Assembly: GCF_003243465.1 (NCBI RefSeq) | Contig: NZ_QFQZ01000010.1 | Location: 11,812 to 75,811, forward strand | Length of the DNA: 64,000 bases | Direction: 5' to 3' | Source of the DNA: Caulobacter segnis | Lineage (GTDB): Bacteria > Pseudomonadota > Alphaproteobacteria > Caulobacterales > Caulobacteraceae | Shown: positions 17,386-26,458 of the stretch, in pieces | How the letters are laid out: every line of letters begins with the position of its first letter | How positions within the stretch are numbered: position 1 is the stretch's first letter | Made by a program: the position numbers and the translations under genes | The notes under the pieces: generated by a model | Databases searched by the model: none | Told to the model about the DNA's origin: nothing | Seen by the model: only the letters and a program-made list of their open reading frames with translations

Positions 17386-17667
17386 CTAGTGCGGCTGGCC
17401 CCACTGGGCCGCGCGTTCGCGAACGAGGTCGCGCATGAACTGGTCGAGATCGGCCAGGCGCTGGTCCATCTCCGAAATCGGCACGCCGTTCCAGATCGCA
17501 TGGTCGTAGGCCGAGCGCGCCGCCTGCAGGCTCTCGCCGGCCCGGTAGCGCTCGGCGATGTAGAGCGTTTCCAGCAGCTTGGTGGGACGGTCGATCTTCT
17601 CGTGCTTCATCGACCAGTAGCTGACCATGTACTCGGTCAGAATGCCTTCGTCCGAGGTGCTGACCAT
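17386..17667 (-). CDS. Conserved-looking hypothetical protein
   Basis: A 93-residue soluble protein that I do not recognise. It is largely helical and charged, with segments MKHEKIDRPTKLLETLYIAE, RAGESLQAARSAYDHAIWNG and DQRLADLDQFMRDLVRERAA. No signal peptide, membrane segment or metal motif is seen. GGGAG at proper spacing before the ATG and coding-like codon use support a real gene. It is transcribed in the same direction as the GFA gene 55 bp downstream. Confidence 0.75.
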   Translation of the reverse strand: MVSTSDEGILTEYMVSYWSMKHEKIDRPTKLLETLYIAERYRAGESLQAARSAYDHAIWNGVPISEMDQRLADLDQFMRDLVRERAAQWGQPH

Positions 17668-17729
17668 CGGCGTCTCCCTAGCGACTGAGCGCTAGATAGG
17701 GGGCGGCGTCGAGCTCGCCAGGGCCTGGA

Positions 17730-18029
17730 TCAAATTCCGCCGCCGGCGGTCCATTCGTCTTCGAACATCGCCGCGGTGATCGGCGTGAGGGTCAGGCGTT
17801 CGCCCTCGTGTTCGGCGGCGTGGCCCTCCAGCAGGTTGGCGGCCATGTCGCGGAACGCGCCCTCGACCAGGCTGCCGCCGTACTCGGCCTCGGCGCAGAC
17901 GCGCCGGCCGTCGGCGAAGACGTCGATCAACCGCGGCACGCCGCCCCGCCCGTCCACCTCGTAGAAGATGGCGACGGGATCCTCGCTCGGCGGATGGGTC
18001 CAGTCGCAGCGATAGTGGGAGACGATCAT
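17730..18029 (-). CDS. Small DUF6881-like protein
   Basis: A 99-residue protein. The pattern [20 protein letters not shown] then [18 protein letters not shown] resembles the DUF6881 family of small immunity-like or unknown proteins, in which a beta-rich core carries a DP(V/I)xxYxEhD motif; the C-terminus ends in [14 protein letters not shown] chose the ATG at 18029; a much longer open frame continues upstream antisense to ruvC but is only a shadow. No partner toxin is evident next to it. The family call is from memory and moderate. Confidence 0.65.
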   Translation of the reverse strand: MIVSHYRCDWTHPPSEDPVAIFYEVDGRGGVPRLIDVFADGRRVCAEAEYGGSLVEGAFRDMAANLLEGHAAEHEGERLTLTPITAAMFEDEWTAGGGI

Positions 18030-18137
18030 GGGGGCGTTTTTGGTCTCGGCCGCCTCCCGGCGCAAGAGCGCGCCGCGTTTACGAGTCGTTAGGGAAGTCG
18101 GGGCTTTTCCTCGGAGGCGGAAGCGAGGAAAGTGCGA

Positions 18138-18152
18138 GAACACATGATGAAC
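18138..18152 (+). promoter_or_regulatory. LexA box overlapping the ruvC start
   Basis: GAAC at 18138-18141 and GAAC at 18149-18152 with a 7 bp spacer match the alphaproteobacterial SOS box GAAC-N7-GAAC (read on the other strand GTTC-N7-GTTC). The site covers the ruvC start codon, so LexA bound here would block initiation or early elongation. The match is exact; regulation is inferred from the known consensus. Confidence 0.85.
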
Positions 18153-18653
18153 GCGAATCGCACGCCCATCCGCATCCTTGGCCTCGATCCGGGCCTGCGC
18201 CGCACCGGCTGGGGGGTGCTGGCGATCGACGGCGCACGGATGAGCCACGTCGCCCACGGGGTCATCGTCCCCGACGAGAAGGCCGACTTCGCCCAGCGCC
18301 TGCTGCACCTGTTCGAAGGCCTGACCGCCGTGATCGAGCAGCACCGGCCCGACGAGGCGGCGGTCGAGGAGGTGTTCCTGAACACCAACGCCCAGTCGAC
18401 GCTGAAGCTCGGCCACGCCCGCGCCGCCGCCCTGATCGCCCCCGCCCGCGCCGGCTTGCCGGTGGCGGAGTACTCCACGCGCTTGGTCAAGAAGGCGGTG
18501 GTCGGGACCGGCGCGGCCGACAAGGCGCAGATCGGCTTCATGATCGCCCGTCTGTTGCCGACCGCCGGCAAGACCACGGCCGACTGCGCCGACGCCCTGG
18601 CCGTCGCCATCACCCACGCCAACCTGCGCGCCGCCCACCGGAGGGTCGCATGA
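18144..18653 (+). CDS. ruvC: Holliday junction resolvase RuvC
   Basis: A 169-residue RuvC, the endonuclease that symmetrically cuts Holliday junctions. The catalytic carboxylates are in [15 protein letters not shown] near residue 11, the Glu of [14 protein letters not shown] near 71, and [12 protein letters not shown] near the C-terminus; [14 protein letters not shown] is also family-typical. Start candidates are the adjacent ATGs at 18144 and 18147; GAGGAAAG lies upstream. It begins the ruvCAB operon (overlapping stop/start ATGA with ruvA). The exact LexA box at the start codon indicates SOS control. Confidence 0.97.
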   Translation: MMNANRTPIRILGLDPGLRRTGWGVLAIDGARMSHVAHGVIVPDEKADFAQRLLHLFEGLTAVIEQHRPDEAAVEEVFLNTNAQSTLKLGHARAAALIAPARAGLPVAEYSTRLVKKAVVGTGAADKAQIGFMIARLLPTAGKTTADCADALAVAITHANLRAAHRRVA

Positions 18654-19270
18654 TCGGTCGCCTGAGGGGCGCTGTCGCCGAGGTCGGCGAGGAAGAGGCC
18701 CTGATCGACGTCATGGGCGTCGGCTATGTCGTCCGCTGCGGCCACCGCACGCTGCAGCGCCTGCCGGCCCTGGGCGAGGAGGCCCTGCTGCACGTGGAGA
18801 GCCAGTGGAGCGAGAGCGCGGGCCTGCGGCTCTACGGGTTCCTGACCCGCGAGGACCGTCGCGCCTTCGTGCTGCTGCAGGCCATCCAGGGCGTCGGGCC
18901 CAAGGCGGCCATGGCCGTGCTGGACGTGCTGTCGCCGGCCGAGCTCGCCTCGGCCGTCGCCCGCGAGGACAAGGCCGCGGTCGGCCGCGCCAACGGGGTG
19001 GGTCCCAAGCTCGCCCTGCGCATCGTCACCGAGCTGAAGGACAAGCCGATCACCGACGGCCCGGTGCTGATGACCGCGCCCGCCGCCAGCGCCGCGTCCT
19101 CCGCCCCCGCCAAGCCCGCCCCGACCGGCGACGCGGTCGCCGCCCTGATGGGCCTGGGCGTGGCCGAGGTGAACGCCCGCCGCGTCGTCGAGGCCGCCGC
19201 CGATCGTCTCGGCGAGGAGGCCACCGTGCAGGCCCTGATCAAGGCCGGCCTGCAGGAGCTAGGCCGATGA
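18650..19270 (+). CDS. ruvA: Holliday junction branch migration protein RuvA
   Basis: A 206-residue RuvA, which tetramerises on Holliday junctions and loads the RuvB motor. Domain I begins [20 protein letters not shown]; domain II has the helix-hairpin-helix segments [17 protein letters not shown] near residue 80 and [20 protein letters not shown] near 115; an Ala/Pro linker precedes the C-terminal RuvB-binding domain ([18 protein letters not shown]). The ATG overlaps the ruvC stop by 4 bp and is preceded by GGAGGG, so translation is coupled. The stop overlaps the ruvB start in the same way. Confidence 0.98.
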   Translation: MIGRLRGAVAEVGEEEALIDVMGVGYVVRCGHRTLQRLPALGEEALLHVESQWSESAGLRLYGFLTREDRRAFVLLQAIQGVGPKAAMAVLDVLSPAELASAVAREDKAAVGRANGVGPKLALRIVTELKDKPITDGPVLMTAPAASAASSAPAKPAPTGDAVAALMGLGVAEVNARRVVEAAADRLGEEATVQALIKAGLQELGR

Positions 19271-20304
19271 CAAGGGTCATCTCCGGCGAACCCCAGCACG
19301 GCGATCTCGCGCCCGCCGACCGCGCCCTGCGGCCCCAGACCCTGGCCGAATTCGTCGGCCAGGAGCAGGCCAAGGGCAATCTTCGCGTCTTCATCGAGGC
19401 GGCCAAGGGACGGGGCGAGGCTCTGGACCACGTGCTGCTGTTCGGCCCGCCGGGCCTGGGCAAGACCACTCTGGCCCAGATCATCGCCCGTGAGCTGGGC
19501 GTGAACTTCCGCGCCACCTCGGGTCCGGTGCTGAACAAACCCGGCGACCTGGCGGCGATCCTGACCAATCTGGAAGCCAACGACGTCCTGTTCATCGACG
19601 AGATCCACCGCCTGTCCTCGAACGTCGAGGAGATCCTCTATCCGGCGATGGAGGACCACGTGCTGGATCTGGTGATCGGCGAGGGGCCCTCGGCGCGTTC
19701 GATCCGTATCGATCTGGCGCCCTTCACCCTGGTGGCGGCCACGACCCGGGCGGGGATGCTGGCCACGCCCCTGCGCGACCGCTTCGGCATCCCGGTCCGG
19801 CTGGAGTTCTACACGCCCGCCGAGCTGCGCCACGTGCTGCAGCACGCCGCCCGCAAGATGGGGGCGCCGCTGTCCGACGACGGCGCCGACGAGATCGCCA
19901 AGCGGGCCCGGGGCACGCCGCGCGTCGCTGGCCGCCTGCTGCGCCGCGTCCGCGACTTCGCCACCGCCGATGGGGCGAGCCTCATCGACCGCAAGGCCGC
20001 CGGCATGGCCCTGGCCCGGCTGGAGGTCGACGAGAGCGGCCTCGACAGCCTGGACCGCCGCTACCTCCGCGCTATGATCGAGCACTATGGCGGCGGCCCG
20101 GTGGGCGTGGAGACCATCGCCTACGCCATCGCCGAGGCGCGCGACGCGGTCGAGGACGTGATCGAGCCCTATCTGATGCAGCAGGGCTTCATCCAGCGCA
20201 CACCACGCGGCCGCATGGCCTGCGGCAAGGCCTATCTTCACCTGGGCCTCACCCCGCCCGCCGCCCCGCCGGGGACCGCGCAGGGCGGGCTTTTCGACGA
20301 GTAG
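19267..20304 (+). CDS. ruvB: Holliday junction branch migration helicase RuvB
   Basis: A 345-residue RuvB, the AAA+ hexameric motor for branch migration. It has [18 protein letters not shown] near residue 21, Walker [13 protein letters not shown] near 60, Walker [14 protein letters not shown] near 105, sensor [12 protein letters not shown] and the C-terminal winged helix ending with [12 protein letters not shown]. The ATG at 19267 overlaps the ruvA stop by 4 bp; the frame is open far upstream but that is out-of-frame ruvA sequence. It completes the SOS-controlled ruvCAB operon, and the next gene starts 3 bp later. Confidence 0.98.
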   Translation: MTRVISGEPQHGDLAPADRALRPQTLAEFVGQEQAKGNLRVFIEAAKGRGEALDHVLLFGPPGLGKTTLAQIIARELGVNFRATSGPVLNKPGDLAAILTNLEANDVLFIDEIHRLSSNVEEILYPAMEDHVLDLVIGEGPSARSIRIDLAPFTLVAATTRAGMLATPLRDRFGIPVRLEFYTPAELRHVLQHAARKMGAPLSDDGADEIAKRARGTPRVAGRLLRRVRDFATADGASLIDRKAAGMALARLEVDESGLDSLDRRYLRAMIEHYGGGPVGVETIAYAIAEARDAVEDVIEPYLMQQGFIQRTPRGRMACGKAYLHLGLTPPAAPPGTAQGGLFDE

Positions 20305-20307
20305 AGC

Positions 20308-21129
20308 ATGAGCGCCAGCCTTCGTCTTGCCGGCGGGCAAGTCTTGACGACCATGCTGATTTCGCTCGTCGCGATCCACTTCGCGGGCGGCTCGACATCG
20401 ACGCTCGTGATGCAGAGCGCAGCCGCTCTCGTGGGCGCCGTGGCGGCGTTCGCGGTCGGACGTTGGGGCAGGGAGCCGGGCGTCCTCGGCGCGCGCGCTA
20501 TCCTCGCCCTGGCCTTCGCGGTCGAGGCCTATGTCCTTCTGGCCGGCGTCTCGATGGAGGGGATACGCCGCTGGATCACCCTGGGGCCGGTCCAACTTCA
20601 TCCGGCCTCGCTGCTGGCGCCGCTGGTCGCCTGGATCGTCGCGCGACGCCTCGAGCCGATCACGGCCGGGCTGGTCGCCGCGCTGCTCCTGGTGCTGGCC
20701 GCCCAACCCGACGCGGCATCGGTCTTGGCCTTGACCCTGGGCGTCGCCGCCGGCGCGGTCGGCGCGCCGTCAAAGCGCGGCCCGGTCGCCTTGGCGGTCC
20801 TGGGTCTCGCGTGCGCGGCCTACGCCTTCACCCGCCATGACCCCCTGCCGGCCGTCGCCCATGTCGAGCGGGTCATCCCCAACGCCTTCGCCGCCGCGCC
20901 GCTGGTTGGCGTTCTCGCGGGTCTCGCCATGGCGGCCCTGCCGCTGGCCATGCTCTGGCGACGCCGGGAGGCCCAAACCCTGGCCCTGGCCGGCGTCTGG
21001 ACCGGCTTCGCGCTGGCGAACCTGCTGGGCAACTATCCCGCGCCCGTCCTCGGCGCCGGCGCCTCGCCCCTGCTGGGCTGGCTGCTCTCGATCGGGCTGG
21101 CGTCTATAAACCCAGGCGAGAACGACTAA
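20308..21129 (+). CDS. Polytopic membrane protein resembling SEDS (FtsW/RodA) proteins
   Basis: A 273-residue, very hydrophobic protein with about eight or nine membrane segments. Several stretches resemble the SEDS peptidoglycan glycosyltransferases: GIRRWITLGPVQLHPASLL near residue 86 (SEDS: GARRWI.LG...QPSEL), LAAQPDAASVLAL near 130 (QPDLGTALL) and LLGNYPAPVLGAGASPLLGW near 240 (P.VSYGGSALI). It is about 100 residues shorter than FtsW or RodA, and in the loop where the catalytic Asp normally lies (ERHTDFIFA in RodA) it has HVERVIPNAFA with no Asp. It may be an inactive relative. It starts 3 bp after ruvB, so it is probably co-transcribed. The family link is my own alignment by eye. Confidence 0.6.
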   Translation: MSASLRLAGGQVLTTMLISLVAIHFAGGSTSTLVMQSAAALVGAVAAFAVGRWGREPGVLGARAILALAFAVEAYVLLAGVSMEGIRRWITLGPVQLHPASLLAPLVAWIVARRLEPITAGLVAALLLVLAAQPDAASVLALTLGVAAGAVGAPSKRGPVALAVLGLACAAYAFTRHDPLPAVAHVERVIPNAFAAAPLVGVLAGLAMAALPLAMLWRRREAQTLALAGVWTGFALANLLGNYPAPVLGAGASPLLGWLLSIGLASINPGEND

Positions 21130-21398
21130 CCGTTCTGCCGCGCGCCGTGCCGTATCCGCAGGATGATCACGGCGTCATCACGCACCCTGTAGCGGATCAG
21201 ATCCGGATGGATGACCGCCAATTCGCGTAAGCCGCCAGACGCTTCGCGACCACGGTCGGGGTGATCCGCCAGACTATCCGCCGCTGTCTGGAGGCGCCGC
21301 GCCAGCCGAGCCGCCGCCGGCGCATTGAACGCCGAGACATAGCCGAAGATGCTCCGCAGGTTGCCGACCGCTTCGGCCGTCCAGATGATCAGCCGCAC
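21126..21398 (-). CDS. RelE/ParE-family toxin
   Basis: A 90-residue type II toxin of the RelE/ParE superfamily. Segments typical of the fold are IIWTAEAVGNLRSIFGYVSA, ARLARRLQTAADSLADHPDRG and the C-terminal strands IRYRVRDDAVIILRIRHGARQ. The GTG start at 21398 overlaps the antitoxin TAG stop by one base, the coupled arrangement usual for such pairs; the frame also extends upstream through the antitoxin region but that is not needed. Unlike the ParE gene at 11.6 kb, this one is intact. Its 3' end overlaps the convergent SEDS-like gene by 4 bp. Confidence 0.88.
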   Translation of the reverse strand: MRLIIWTAEAVGNLRSIFGYVSAFNAPAAARLARRLQTAADSLADHPDRGREASGGLRELAVIHPDLIRYRVRDDAVIILRIRHGARQNG

Positions 21399-21574
21399 TA
21401 GTCGCCGATTTCGGGCGGTGGCAAAGGATCGCCTTGAGCCCACGACGATAGCCAGCGGCTCACCGCCTCATGGCTGATCACGCGGCCTGAGGCGACATCC
21501 GCCTCGGCGCGCGCATCGGCCGCCGCCTCGCCTTCGGCGTCGACCTCGTCGAAGATGGCCGGCTCGATCTTCAT
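21398..21574 (-). CDS. Small antitoxin paired with RelE/ParE toxin
   Basis: A 58-residue acidic protein upstream of and overlapping the toxin gene. It reads MKIEPAIFDEVDAEGEAAAD at the N-terminus, and the C-terminal half RVISHEAVSRWLSSWAQGD resembles the small antitoxins that carry a VIxHExVxxWLxSWG motif. No obvious ribbon-helix-helix is seen. The ATG at 21574 lacks a clear Shine-Dalgarno; a TTG 18 bp upstream is an alternative start. Identification rests on this motif and the toxin partner. Confidence 0.8.
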   Translation of the reverse strand: MKIEPAIFDEVDAEGEAAADARAEADVASGRVISHEAVSRWLSSWAQGDPLPPPEIGD

Positions 21575-21675
21575 GTGGAAACGCTGGCGCAAAAGAAGAA
21601 CATGTCGAGTCGCGCCTAACGTCGTATGCCGAAATGAGGGCTGACGCTCGTCGTCTCAGAGGCTAATCAAGCGCC

Positions 21676-22131
21676 ATGACGACCCCGCCCGAACCGACCG
21701 CCGGCGTCTTCGATGGCCGCGAGCATCAGCTGCCCGTGCGCATCTATTACGAGGACACCGACTTCACCGGCATCGTCTATCACGCCAACTACCTGCGCTA
21801 TCTGGAGCGAGGGCGCAGCGACTTCTTCCGGGCGGTTGGCATCTCGCACAGCGAACTGGCGCAGCAGGACACCGGTTTCGCGGTCATCCGCATGGAGCTG
21901 GACTTCAAGCGCGCGGCCAGGATCGACGACGCCCTGGTGGTGCGCACCCTGTACGAGCGTGTCGAAGGCGTCCGGCTGCATGTCAGCCAGCGGATCACGC
22001 GCGGCGACGAGACGATCCTGGAGGCCAAGGCGGTCGCGGTCTGCATCAGCCTATCGGGCCGTCCGCGCCGACCGACGGCGGAGATGACCGCCAAGCTGGC
22101 GCCCTGGCTGGCCTCATCCGGCGAGGCCTGA
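21676..22131 (+). CDS. ybgC: YbgC-type acyl-CoA thioesterase of the tol-pal cluster
   Basis: A 151-residue hot-dog-fold thioesterase. The signature YYEDTDFTGIVYHANYLRYL near residues 29-48 contains the catalytic Asp and the Tyr/His-Ala-Asn segment of the 4HBT/YbgC family; ERGRSDFFRAVGISHSEL follows. YbgC hydrolyses short- to medium-chain acyl-CoAs and is encoded at the head of the tol-pal cluster in most proteobacteria, as here (tolQ starts 119 bp downstream). The cellular purpose of the thioesterase in this cluster is not settled. Confidence 0.95.
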   Translation: MTTPPEPTAGVFDGREHQLPVRIYYEDTDFTGIVYHANYLRYLERGRSDFFRAVGISHSELAQQDTGFAVIRMELDFKRAARIDDALVVRTLYERVEGVRLHVSQRITRGDETILEAKAVAVCISLSGRPRRPTAEMTAKLAPWLASSGEA

Positions 22132-22250
22132 AGCGGCGTCCCCATTTTTTCGGATCAATCGACCCGCGTCATAGTTTCACCCAAGCGCCGCTTCATGCCA
22201 TACGGCGCACCTCTGTCCTGATCAGACGCCCCAACGGAGCCCTATCCCGC

Positions 22251-22943
22251 ATGGACGCCTCGGCCGCCGCCCCGAATTTCTCGTTCTTCGCCCTGTTCAT
22301 GCAGGCCGACTGGGTCGTCAAAGGCGTGATGATCGGCCTGATCCTGGCCTCGCTGGGGTCGTGGGCCGTGATCATCGACAAGCTCTATCGCTTCACGACC
22401 CTGAACCGGGCGGCCGACCGCTTCGAAGAGCAGGTCGGGGGCGGGCGCTCGCTGGAGGATGTGGCGGGCGAGGCCGGCGCCAATCCCGCCCACGCCCTGC
22501 CGCGCATGCTGCAGGCGGCGCTGAAGGAATGGCGCGAGGCCAAGACCCGCGCCATGACCGAGAACCAGACGGGCTTTCTGATCGCCCGCATCGACCGGAT
22601 CCTGGACACCATCATCGCCCGCGAGACCGCCAAGGTCGAAGAGGGGCTCGGGAGCCTGGCCATCGTCGCCACGGCCAGCCCGTTCATCGGCCTGTTCGGC
22701 ACGGTGTGGGGCATCATGCACGCCTTCCAGAACATCGCCCTGTCGAAGAACACCTCGCTGGCCGTCGTCGCCCCGTCGATCGCCGAAGCCCTGTTCGCCA
22801 CGGCCGTCGGCCTGATCGCCGCCATCCCGGCCTATATCGCCTACAACAAGTTCTCGACCGACGCGGGCAAGTACGCCGGCCGCCTGGAAGGCTTCGCCGA
22901 CGACCTGTCGACCGCGATCCAGCGTCGCCTGACCGAGCGCTAA
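22251..22943 (+). CDS. tolQ: Tol-Pal system proton channel subunit TolQ
   Basis: A 230-residue TolQ/ExbB-family inner-membrane protein. Three membrane segments are visible: [20 protein letters not shown] (residues 24-43), [20 protein letters not shown] (around 137) and [20 protein letters not shown] (around 180), with a long cytoplasmic loop between the first two. With TolR it uses the proton gradient to energise TolA, which drives outer-membrane constriction during division. It starts the tolQRAB-pal-cpoB series; tolR begins 3 bp after its stop. Confidence 0.97.
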   Translation: MDASAAAPNFSFFALFMQADWVVKGVMIGLILASLGSWAVIIDKLYRFTTLNRAADRFEEQVGGGRSLEDVAGEAGANPAHALPRMLQAALKEWREAKTRAMTENQTGFLIARIDRILDTIIARETAKVEEGLGSLAIVATASPFIGLFGTVWGIMHAFQNIALSKNTSLAVVAPSIAEALFATAVGLIAAIPAYIAYNKFSTDAGKYAGRLEGFADDLSTAIQRRLTER

Positions 22944-22946
22944 GCC

Positions 22947-23468
22947 ATGGCGATGTCCTCCAACGACGCCTTCGCCACCGGGGGCGGCCGAGGCCGCCGC
23001 CGTCGCGGCCGCCGCTCGCGCGGGGCCCTGTCCGAGATCAACGTCACGCCGCTGGTCGACGTGATGCTGGTGCTCTTGATCATCTTCATGATCTCGGCGC
23101 CGCTGCTGACCGCCGGTGTTCCGCTGGAGCTGCCCAAGACCGAGGCCGCGGCCCTGCAGAACCAGGAAGAGCCGATCACCGTCTCGATCCGCAAGGACGG
23201 CGGCATCTTCGTCGGCGAGACGGAGATCCCGTTCGAGAACCTGGCGCCGCGCATCAGCGCGATCGCCGGCGACGGCTACGACAAGCCGATCTTCGTGCGC
23301 GCCGACGGCGGCGCGACCTACCAGGTCGTCGCCCAGGTGATGGCCGGCCTGTCGAACGCTGGCTTCAACAAGATCAACCTGATCACCGAGACGGGCGGCC
23401 CGTCCTCGGGCGCGGCCCCGCGCGACGCCAAGCCGGCGGACGCGGGCGACGCGCGGTCGGCGCAGTAG
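22947..23468 (+). CDS. tolR: Tol-Pal system protein TolR
   Basis: A 173-residue TolR/ExbD-family protein. A basic Gly/Arg-rich N-terminus (residues 10-25) precedes [20 protein letters not shown], the single membrane helix with the proton-conducting Asp of the VDVMLVL motif. The periplasmic domain follows ([20 protein letters not shown] and [18 protein letters not shown]). The C-terminal tail is Pro/Ala/Asp-rich. It is coupled to tolQ by 3 bp and tolA starts 7 bp after its stop. Confidence 0.97.
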   Translation: MAMSSNDAFATGGGRGRRRRGRRSRGALSEINVTPLVDVMLVLLIIFMISAPLLTAGVPLELPKTEAAALQNQEEPITVSIRKDGGIFVGETEIPFENLAPRISAIAGDGYDKPIFVRADGGATYQVVAQVMAGLSNAGFNKINLITETGGPSSGAAPRDAKPADAGDARSAQ

Positions 23469-23475
23469 GGGCGGC

Positions 23476-24291
23476 ATGATCGCCCGCCGCGAACAAAAGG
23501 TCTCTCCGGCCCTGTTGGCCTCGATCGCGCTGCACGGCGCGGTCGCGGCGCTGATCGCGTTCGGCCTGCCGTGGAAGTCGTCCAAGCCGATCACCATCGG
23601 CGAGTCGGTGCCGGTGACCATCGTCACCAATGGTCCGACCAATGTCCGCCCGGCCGAGGAAGCGCCGGTCGAGCAGACCGCCCAGACGCCCGAGCCCGAG
23701 CCGCAGGCCACGCCGCAGCCGCCAGCCCCGACACCCGCGCCCACGCCGACGCCTGCGCCCGCGCCGCCGCCCAAGTCGACGCCGGTCCCCAAGCCCACGC
23801 CGACACCGACGCCGGCCAAGTCCACGCCTCAACCGAAGAAGAACGACAACGACTTCTTCGCCTCGCTCGAGGCGACGATCGCCAAGACCCAGAAGGCGAC
23901 CGGCAAGCCGACCTCGAACGCGCCGAAGGGGCCCGCGCGTCAGGAGACCTCGGTCTCCGCCCGGCCCGCCCTGGGCGCGGCCACGGGTCTCTCGGCCGCG
24001 GCGCTGGGACGCCTGCAGGGCGAGGTGCAGCAGCGCTGGAACCCCAACTGCGAGGTCGAGGGCGGCGCCAACGTCAATGTCCGCGTGGTCTTCGTGATCG
24101 GCCCGGGCGGCCGCGTCGTCGGCCAGCCGGAGTCGCCGGGCACGTCATCGCCCGACCCGGTGGTCAAGGCCGCCTCGGACCGCGCCATCCGCGCGCTGTT
24201 CGCCGCCTCGCCGTTCGCCTACCTGCCGCCCGATCTGTACGGTCAGAAAATCGCCCTGAACTTCAACGCAAAACAGGCCTGTTCGCGTTGA
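23476..24291 (+). CDS. tolA: Cell envelope integrity protein TolA
   Basis: A 271-residue TolA. The N-terminal anchor is [20 protein letters not shown] (residues 10-29). A long Pro/Thr/Lys/Ala-rich region (about 70-120) replaces the Ala/Lys helical rod of enterobacterial TolA, and the C-terminal domain contains [20 protein letters not shown] then [11 protein letters not shown] and ends with two cysteines (NPNCE, KQACSR) likely to form the domain disulfide. It transmits energy from TolQR to Pal/TolB across the periplasm. Its TGA overlaps an ATG in the tolB frame. Confidence 0.93.
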   Translation: MIARREQKVSPALLASIALHGAVAALIAFGLPWKSSKPITIGESVPVTIVTNGPTNVRPAEEAPVEQTAQTPEPEPQATPQPPAPTPAPTPTPAPAPPPKSTPVPKPTPTPTPAKSTPQPKKNDNDFFASLEATIAKTQKATGKPTSNAPKGPARQETSVSARPALGAATGLSAAALGRLQGEVQQRWNPNCEVEGGANVNVRVVFVIGPGGRVVGQPESPGTSSPDPVVKAASDRAIRALFAASPFAYLPPDLYGQKIALNFNAKQACSR

Positions 24292-24320
24292 TGTCCGGAA
24301 GGAACAAGAAGGAGACCCCG

Positions 24321-25634
24321 ATGCGTCAAGCTTGGAAGGGAATGCGGGCCCTGTTGCTGATGGTCGCCGCCCTGACGAGCGGCGCGGCCTTCGTCACGCC
24401 GGCCGCCGCGCAGATCGAGGTCGACATCAACGCCGGCGCGGTCAAGCCGCTGCCCATCGCCATTCCCGCCTTCTCGGGCGCGACGCGCGGCGCCGAGATC
24501 GCCCAGGTCATCAGCGGCAATCTCGAGCGCTCGGGCCTGTTCCAGCCGCTGAACGTTTCGGGCGTTCCGGACAAGCTGGCCGACGTCAACATCCAGCCGC
24601 GCTTCCCCGACTGGCAGGCCACGGGCGCCCAGGCGCTGATCAACGGCCAGGTCACGGTCGGCCCCGACGGCGGCCTGCGCGTCGACTTCCGCCTGTGGGA
24701 CGTGTTCAGCCAGCAGCAGCTGCTCGGCCTGCAGTTTTCCTCGACGCCGGATAACTGGCGGCGGGTCGCTCACAAGATCAGCGACGCCGTCTATGAGCGG
24801 CTGACCGGCGAGAAGGGCTATTTCGACACCCGCGTGGCGTTCGTCGCCGAGAGCGGTCCCAAGCTGAACCGCATCAAGCGCCTGGCGATCATGGACCAGG
24901 ACGGCGCCAACCCGCAGTACCTGACCGACGGCTCGTACATCGTCATGACGCCGCGCTTTAGCTCCACCAGCCAGGAGCTGACCTACATGGCCCTGCGGCC
25001 GACGGGCTCGTCGATCTACCTGCTGAACCTTGAGACCAGCCGCCAGGAGACGGTCGGCAAGTTCCCCGGCATGGTGTTCGCCCCGCGCTTCTCGCCGGAC
25101 GGCGGCAAGGTGGCCTTCTCGGTCGAGAAGAACGGCAACAGCGATATCTATGTGATGGACCTGCGCAGCCGCGCGACCACCCGCATCACCACCGATCCGG
25201 CCATCGACACCTCGCCCTCGTTCTCGCCGGACGGGACGAAGATCGTGTTCAACTCCGACCGGGGCGGCCAGGCGCAGCTCTATGTGATGAACACCGACGG
25301 CACCGGCGTGCGCCGGATCTCGTACGGCGGGGGCCGCTACACCACGCCAGTCTGGAGCCCGCGCGGGGACTTCATCGCCTTCACCAAGCAGACGGGCGGC
25401 GAGTTCCACATCGGCGTCATGCGCGCCGACGGCAGCGACGAGCGCCTGCTGACCACCAGCTATCTCGACGAAGGCCCGACCTGGGCCCCGAACGGGCGCG
25501 TGCTGATGTTCTTCCGCGAGAGCTCGGCCGGCAATCCAAAGCTCTGGACGGTGGACATCACCGGCCGGATCCTGCGGCCGGCCGCCTATAGCGGTTCGGG
25601 GTCCGACCCCGCCTGGTCGCCGCTTTTAGACTGA
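24321..25634 (+). CDS. tolB: Tol-Pal periplasmic beta-propeller protein TolB
   Basis: A 437-residue TolB. A signal peptide (hydrophobic [20 protein letters not shown], cleavage after AAA) is followed by the N-terminal domain with [12 protein letters not shown] and GLFQPLN, then a six-bladed beta propeller with repeated [25 protein letters not shown] and SPRGDFIAF units. TolB binds Pal and the TolA C-domain in the periplasm. I chose the ATG at 24321 because AAGGAGA precedes it; an ATG at 24291, overlapping the tolA stop, would only lengthen the signal peptide. pal follows after 217 bp, a gap long enough to hold a separate promoter. Confidence 0.97.
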   Translation: MRQAWKGMRALLLMVAALTSGAAFVTPAAAQIEVDINAGAVKPLPIAIPAFSGATRGAEIAQVISGNLERSGLFQPLNVSGVPDKLADVNIQPRFPDWQATGAQALINGQVTVGPDGGLRVDFRLWDVFSQQQLLGLQFSSTPDNWRRVAHKISDAVYERLTGEKGYFDTRVAFVAESGPKLNRIKRLAIMDQDGANPQYLTDGSYIVMTPRFSSTSQELTYMALRPTGSSIYLLNLETSRQETVGKFPGMVFAPRFSPDGGKVAFSVEKNGNSDIYVMDLRSRATTRITTDPAIDTSPSFSPDGTKIVFNSDRGGQAQLYVMNTDGTGVRRISYGGGRYTTPVWSPRGDFIAFTKQTGGEFHIGVMRADGSDERLLTTSYLDEGPTWAPNGRVLMFFRESSAGNPKLWTVDITGRILRPAAYSGSGSDPAWSPLLD

Positions 25635-25851
25635 CAAATTGACAGCCGGCGCAACCTTAGCCTTGCGAGCGCGTTCCCTGGCCACTAACTCGGTCATAGT
25701 CCCCATCGAAATGGCTTCAGGCGAAGACTTTCGGCGTCATCTGGCGGACTTCTGACGTCATTGTGAGGTATGGGCAGGCATTTAGCGGCCCATGTCCCGC
25801 AGGTCGCAGGTATGGATCAGGTCCAGAGTTGTTGAATTGAGGAGAAACTGG

Positions 25852-26406
25852 ATGAGCTTCGACCCCCAGCGCGCCGCTAGACTGGCGCTCGTCGGCCTGG
25901 CCGCCGCCTCGCTCGCCGCCTGCGCTTCGCGTCCGAAGCCCCAGCCGGTCGCGCCGACGCCCCCGGCGCCGCCGCCGGCCCAGGAACCCGCTCCCTACAC
26001 CCCGCCGCCGGCCCCGCCGGTCGCTCAGGGCCCGCTGCCGGGCTCGGTGCAGGACTTTGTCGTCAATGTCGGCGACCGGGTCTATTTCGACACCGACGAG
26101 TATTCGGTCCGCGCCGACGCCCAGCCGGTTCTGGCCGGTCAGGCCCAGTGGCTGAACCGCTATCCGGCCGTGAAGGTCCGCATCGAAGGCAACGCCGACG
26201 AACGCGGCACCCGCGAGTACAACCTGGCCCTCGGCGCCCGCCGCGCCAACGCCGTCCGCGATTTCCTGATCGCCCAGGGCGTTTCGGCCTCGCGCATCGA
26301 GACGATCTCGTTCGGCAAGGAAAAGCCGATCGACGCCGGCTCGACCGAAGAGGCCTGGGCCAAGAACCGGAACGGCCACACGGCCATCACGGACGGCGCC
26401 CGCTAA
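25852..26406 (+). CDS. pal: Peptidoglycan-associated lipoprotein Pal
   Basis: A 184-residue outer-membrane lipoprotein. The lipobox is LAAC (Cys near residue 25) after a short hydrophobic signal. A Pro/Ala-rich linker leads to the OmpA-like peptidoglycan-binding domain: GDRVYFDTDEYSVRADAQPV near 80, VRIEGNADERGTREYNLALG near 112 and RANAVRDFL, with the diaminopimelate-binding Asp/Arg in this segment. The start at 25852 has GAGGAG just upstream. Pal links the outer membrane to peptidoglycan and partners with TolB. Three successive hairpins follow the gene before cpoB. Confidence 0.97.
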   Translation: MSFDPQRAARLALVGLAAASLAACASRPKPQPVAPTPPAPPPAQEPAPYTPPPAPPVAQGPLPGSVQDFVVNVGDRVYFDTDEYSVRADAQPVLAGQAQWLNRYPAVKVRIEGNADERGTREYNLALGARRANAVRDFLIAQGVSASRIETISFGKEKPIDAGSTEEAWAKNRNGHTAITDGAR

Positions 26407-26422
26407 GCGCTGAGCTAAAATG

Positions 26423-26458
26423 GGGCGGCCTTCCTTGGAATGGCCGCCCTAAATTTTT
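26423..26458 (+). terminator. Hairpin with T-run after pal
   Basis: GGGCGGCC (26423-26430), an 11-base loop, GGCCGCCC (26442-26449) and then TAAATTTTT. A good intrinsic terminator for pal. Confidence 0.75.

Noticed and set aside
18805..19266. An N-terminal extension of RuvB inside ruvA
   Set aside because: The extension is Arg/Gly-rich out-of-frame ruvA sequence; the ATG overlapping the ruvA stop gives a normal-length RuvB.
22242..23825. A 527-codon open frame antisense to tolQ, tolR and part of tolA
   Set aside because: The Gly/Val repeats at its start are only the complement of the Pro-rich TolA linker; tolQRA are certain.
23650..23830. A tandem DNA repeat array in the Pro-rich part of tolA, considered as a CRISPR-like array
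   Set aside because: The repetition is irregular Pro/Thr/Ala codon repetition in the TolA linker, with no spacers or uniform repeat unit.
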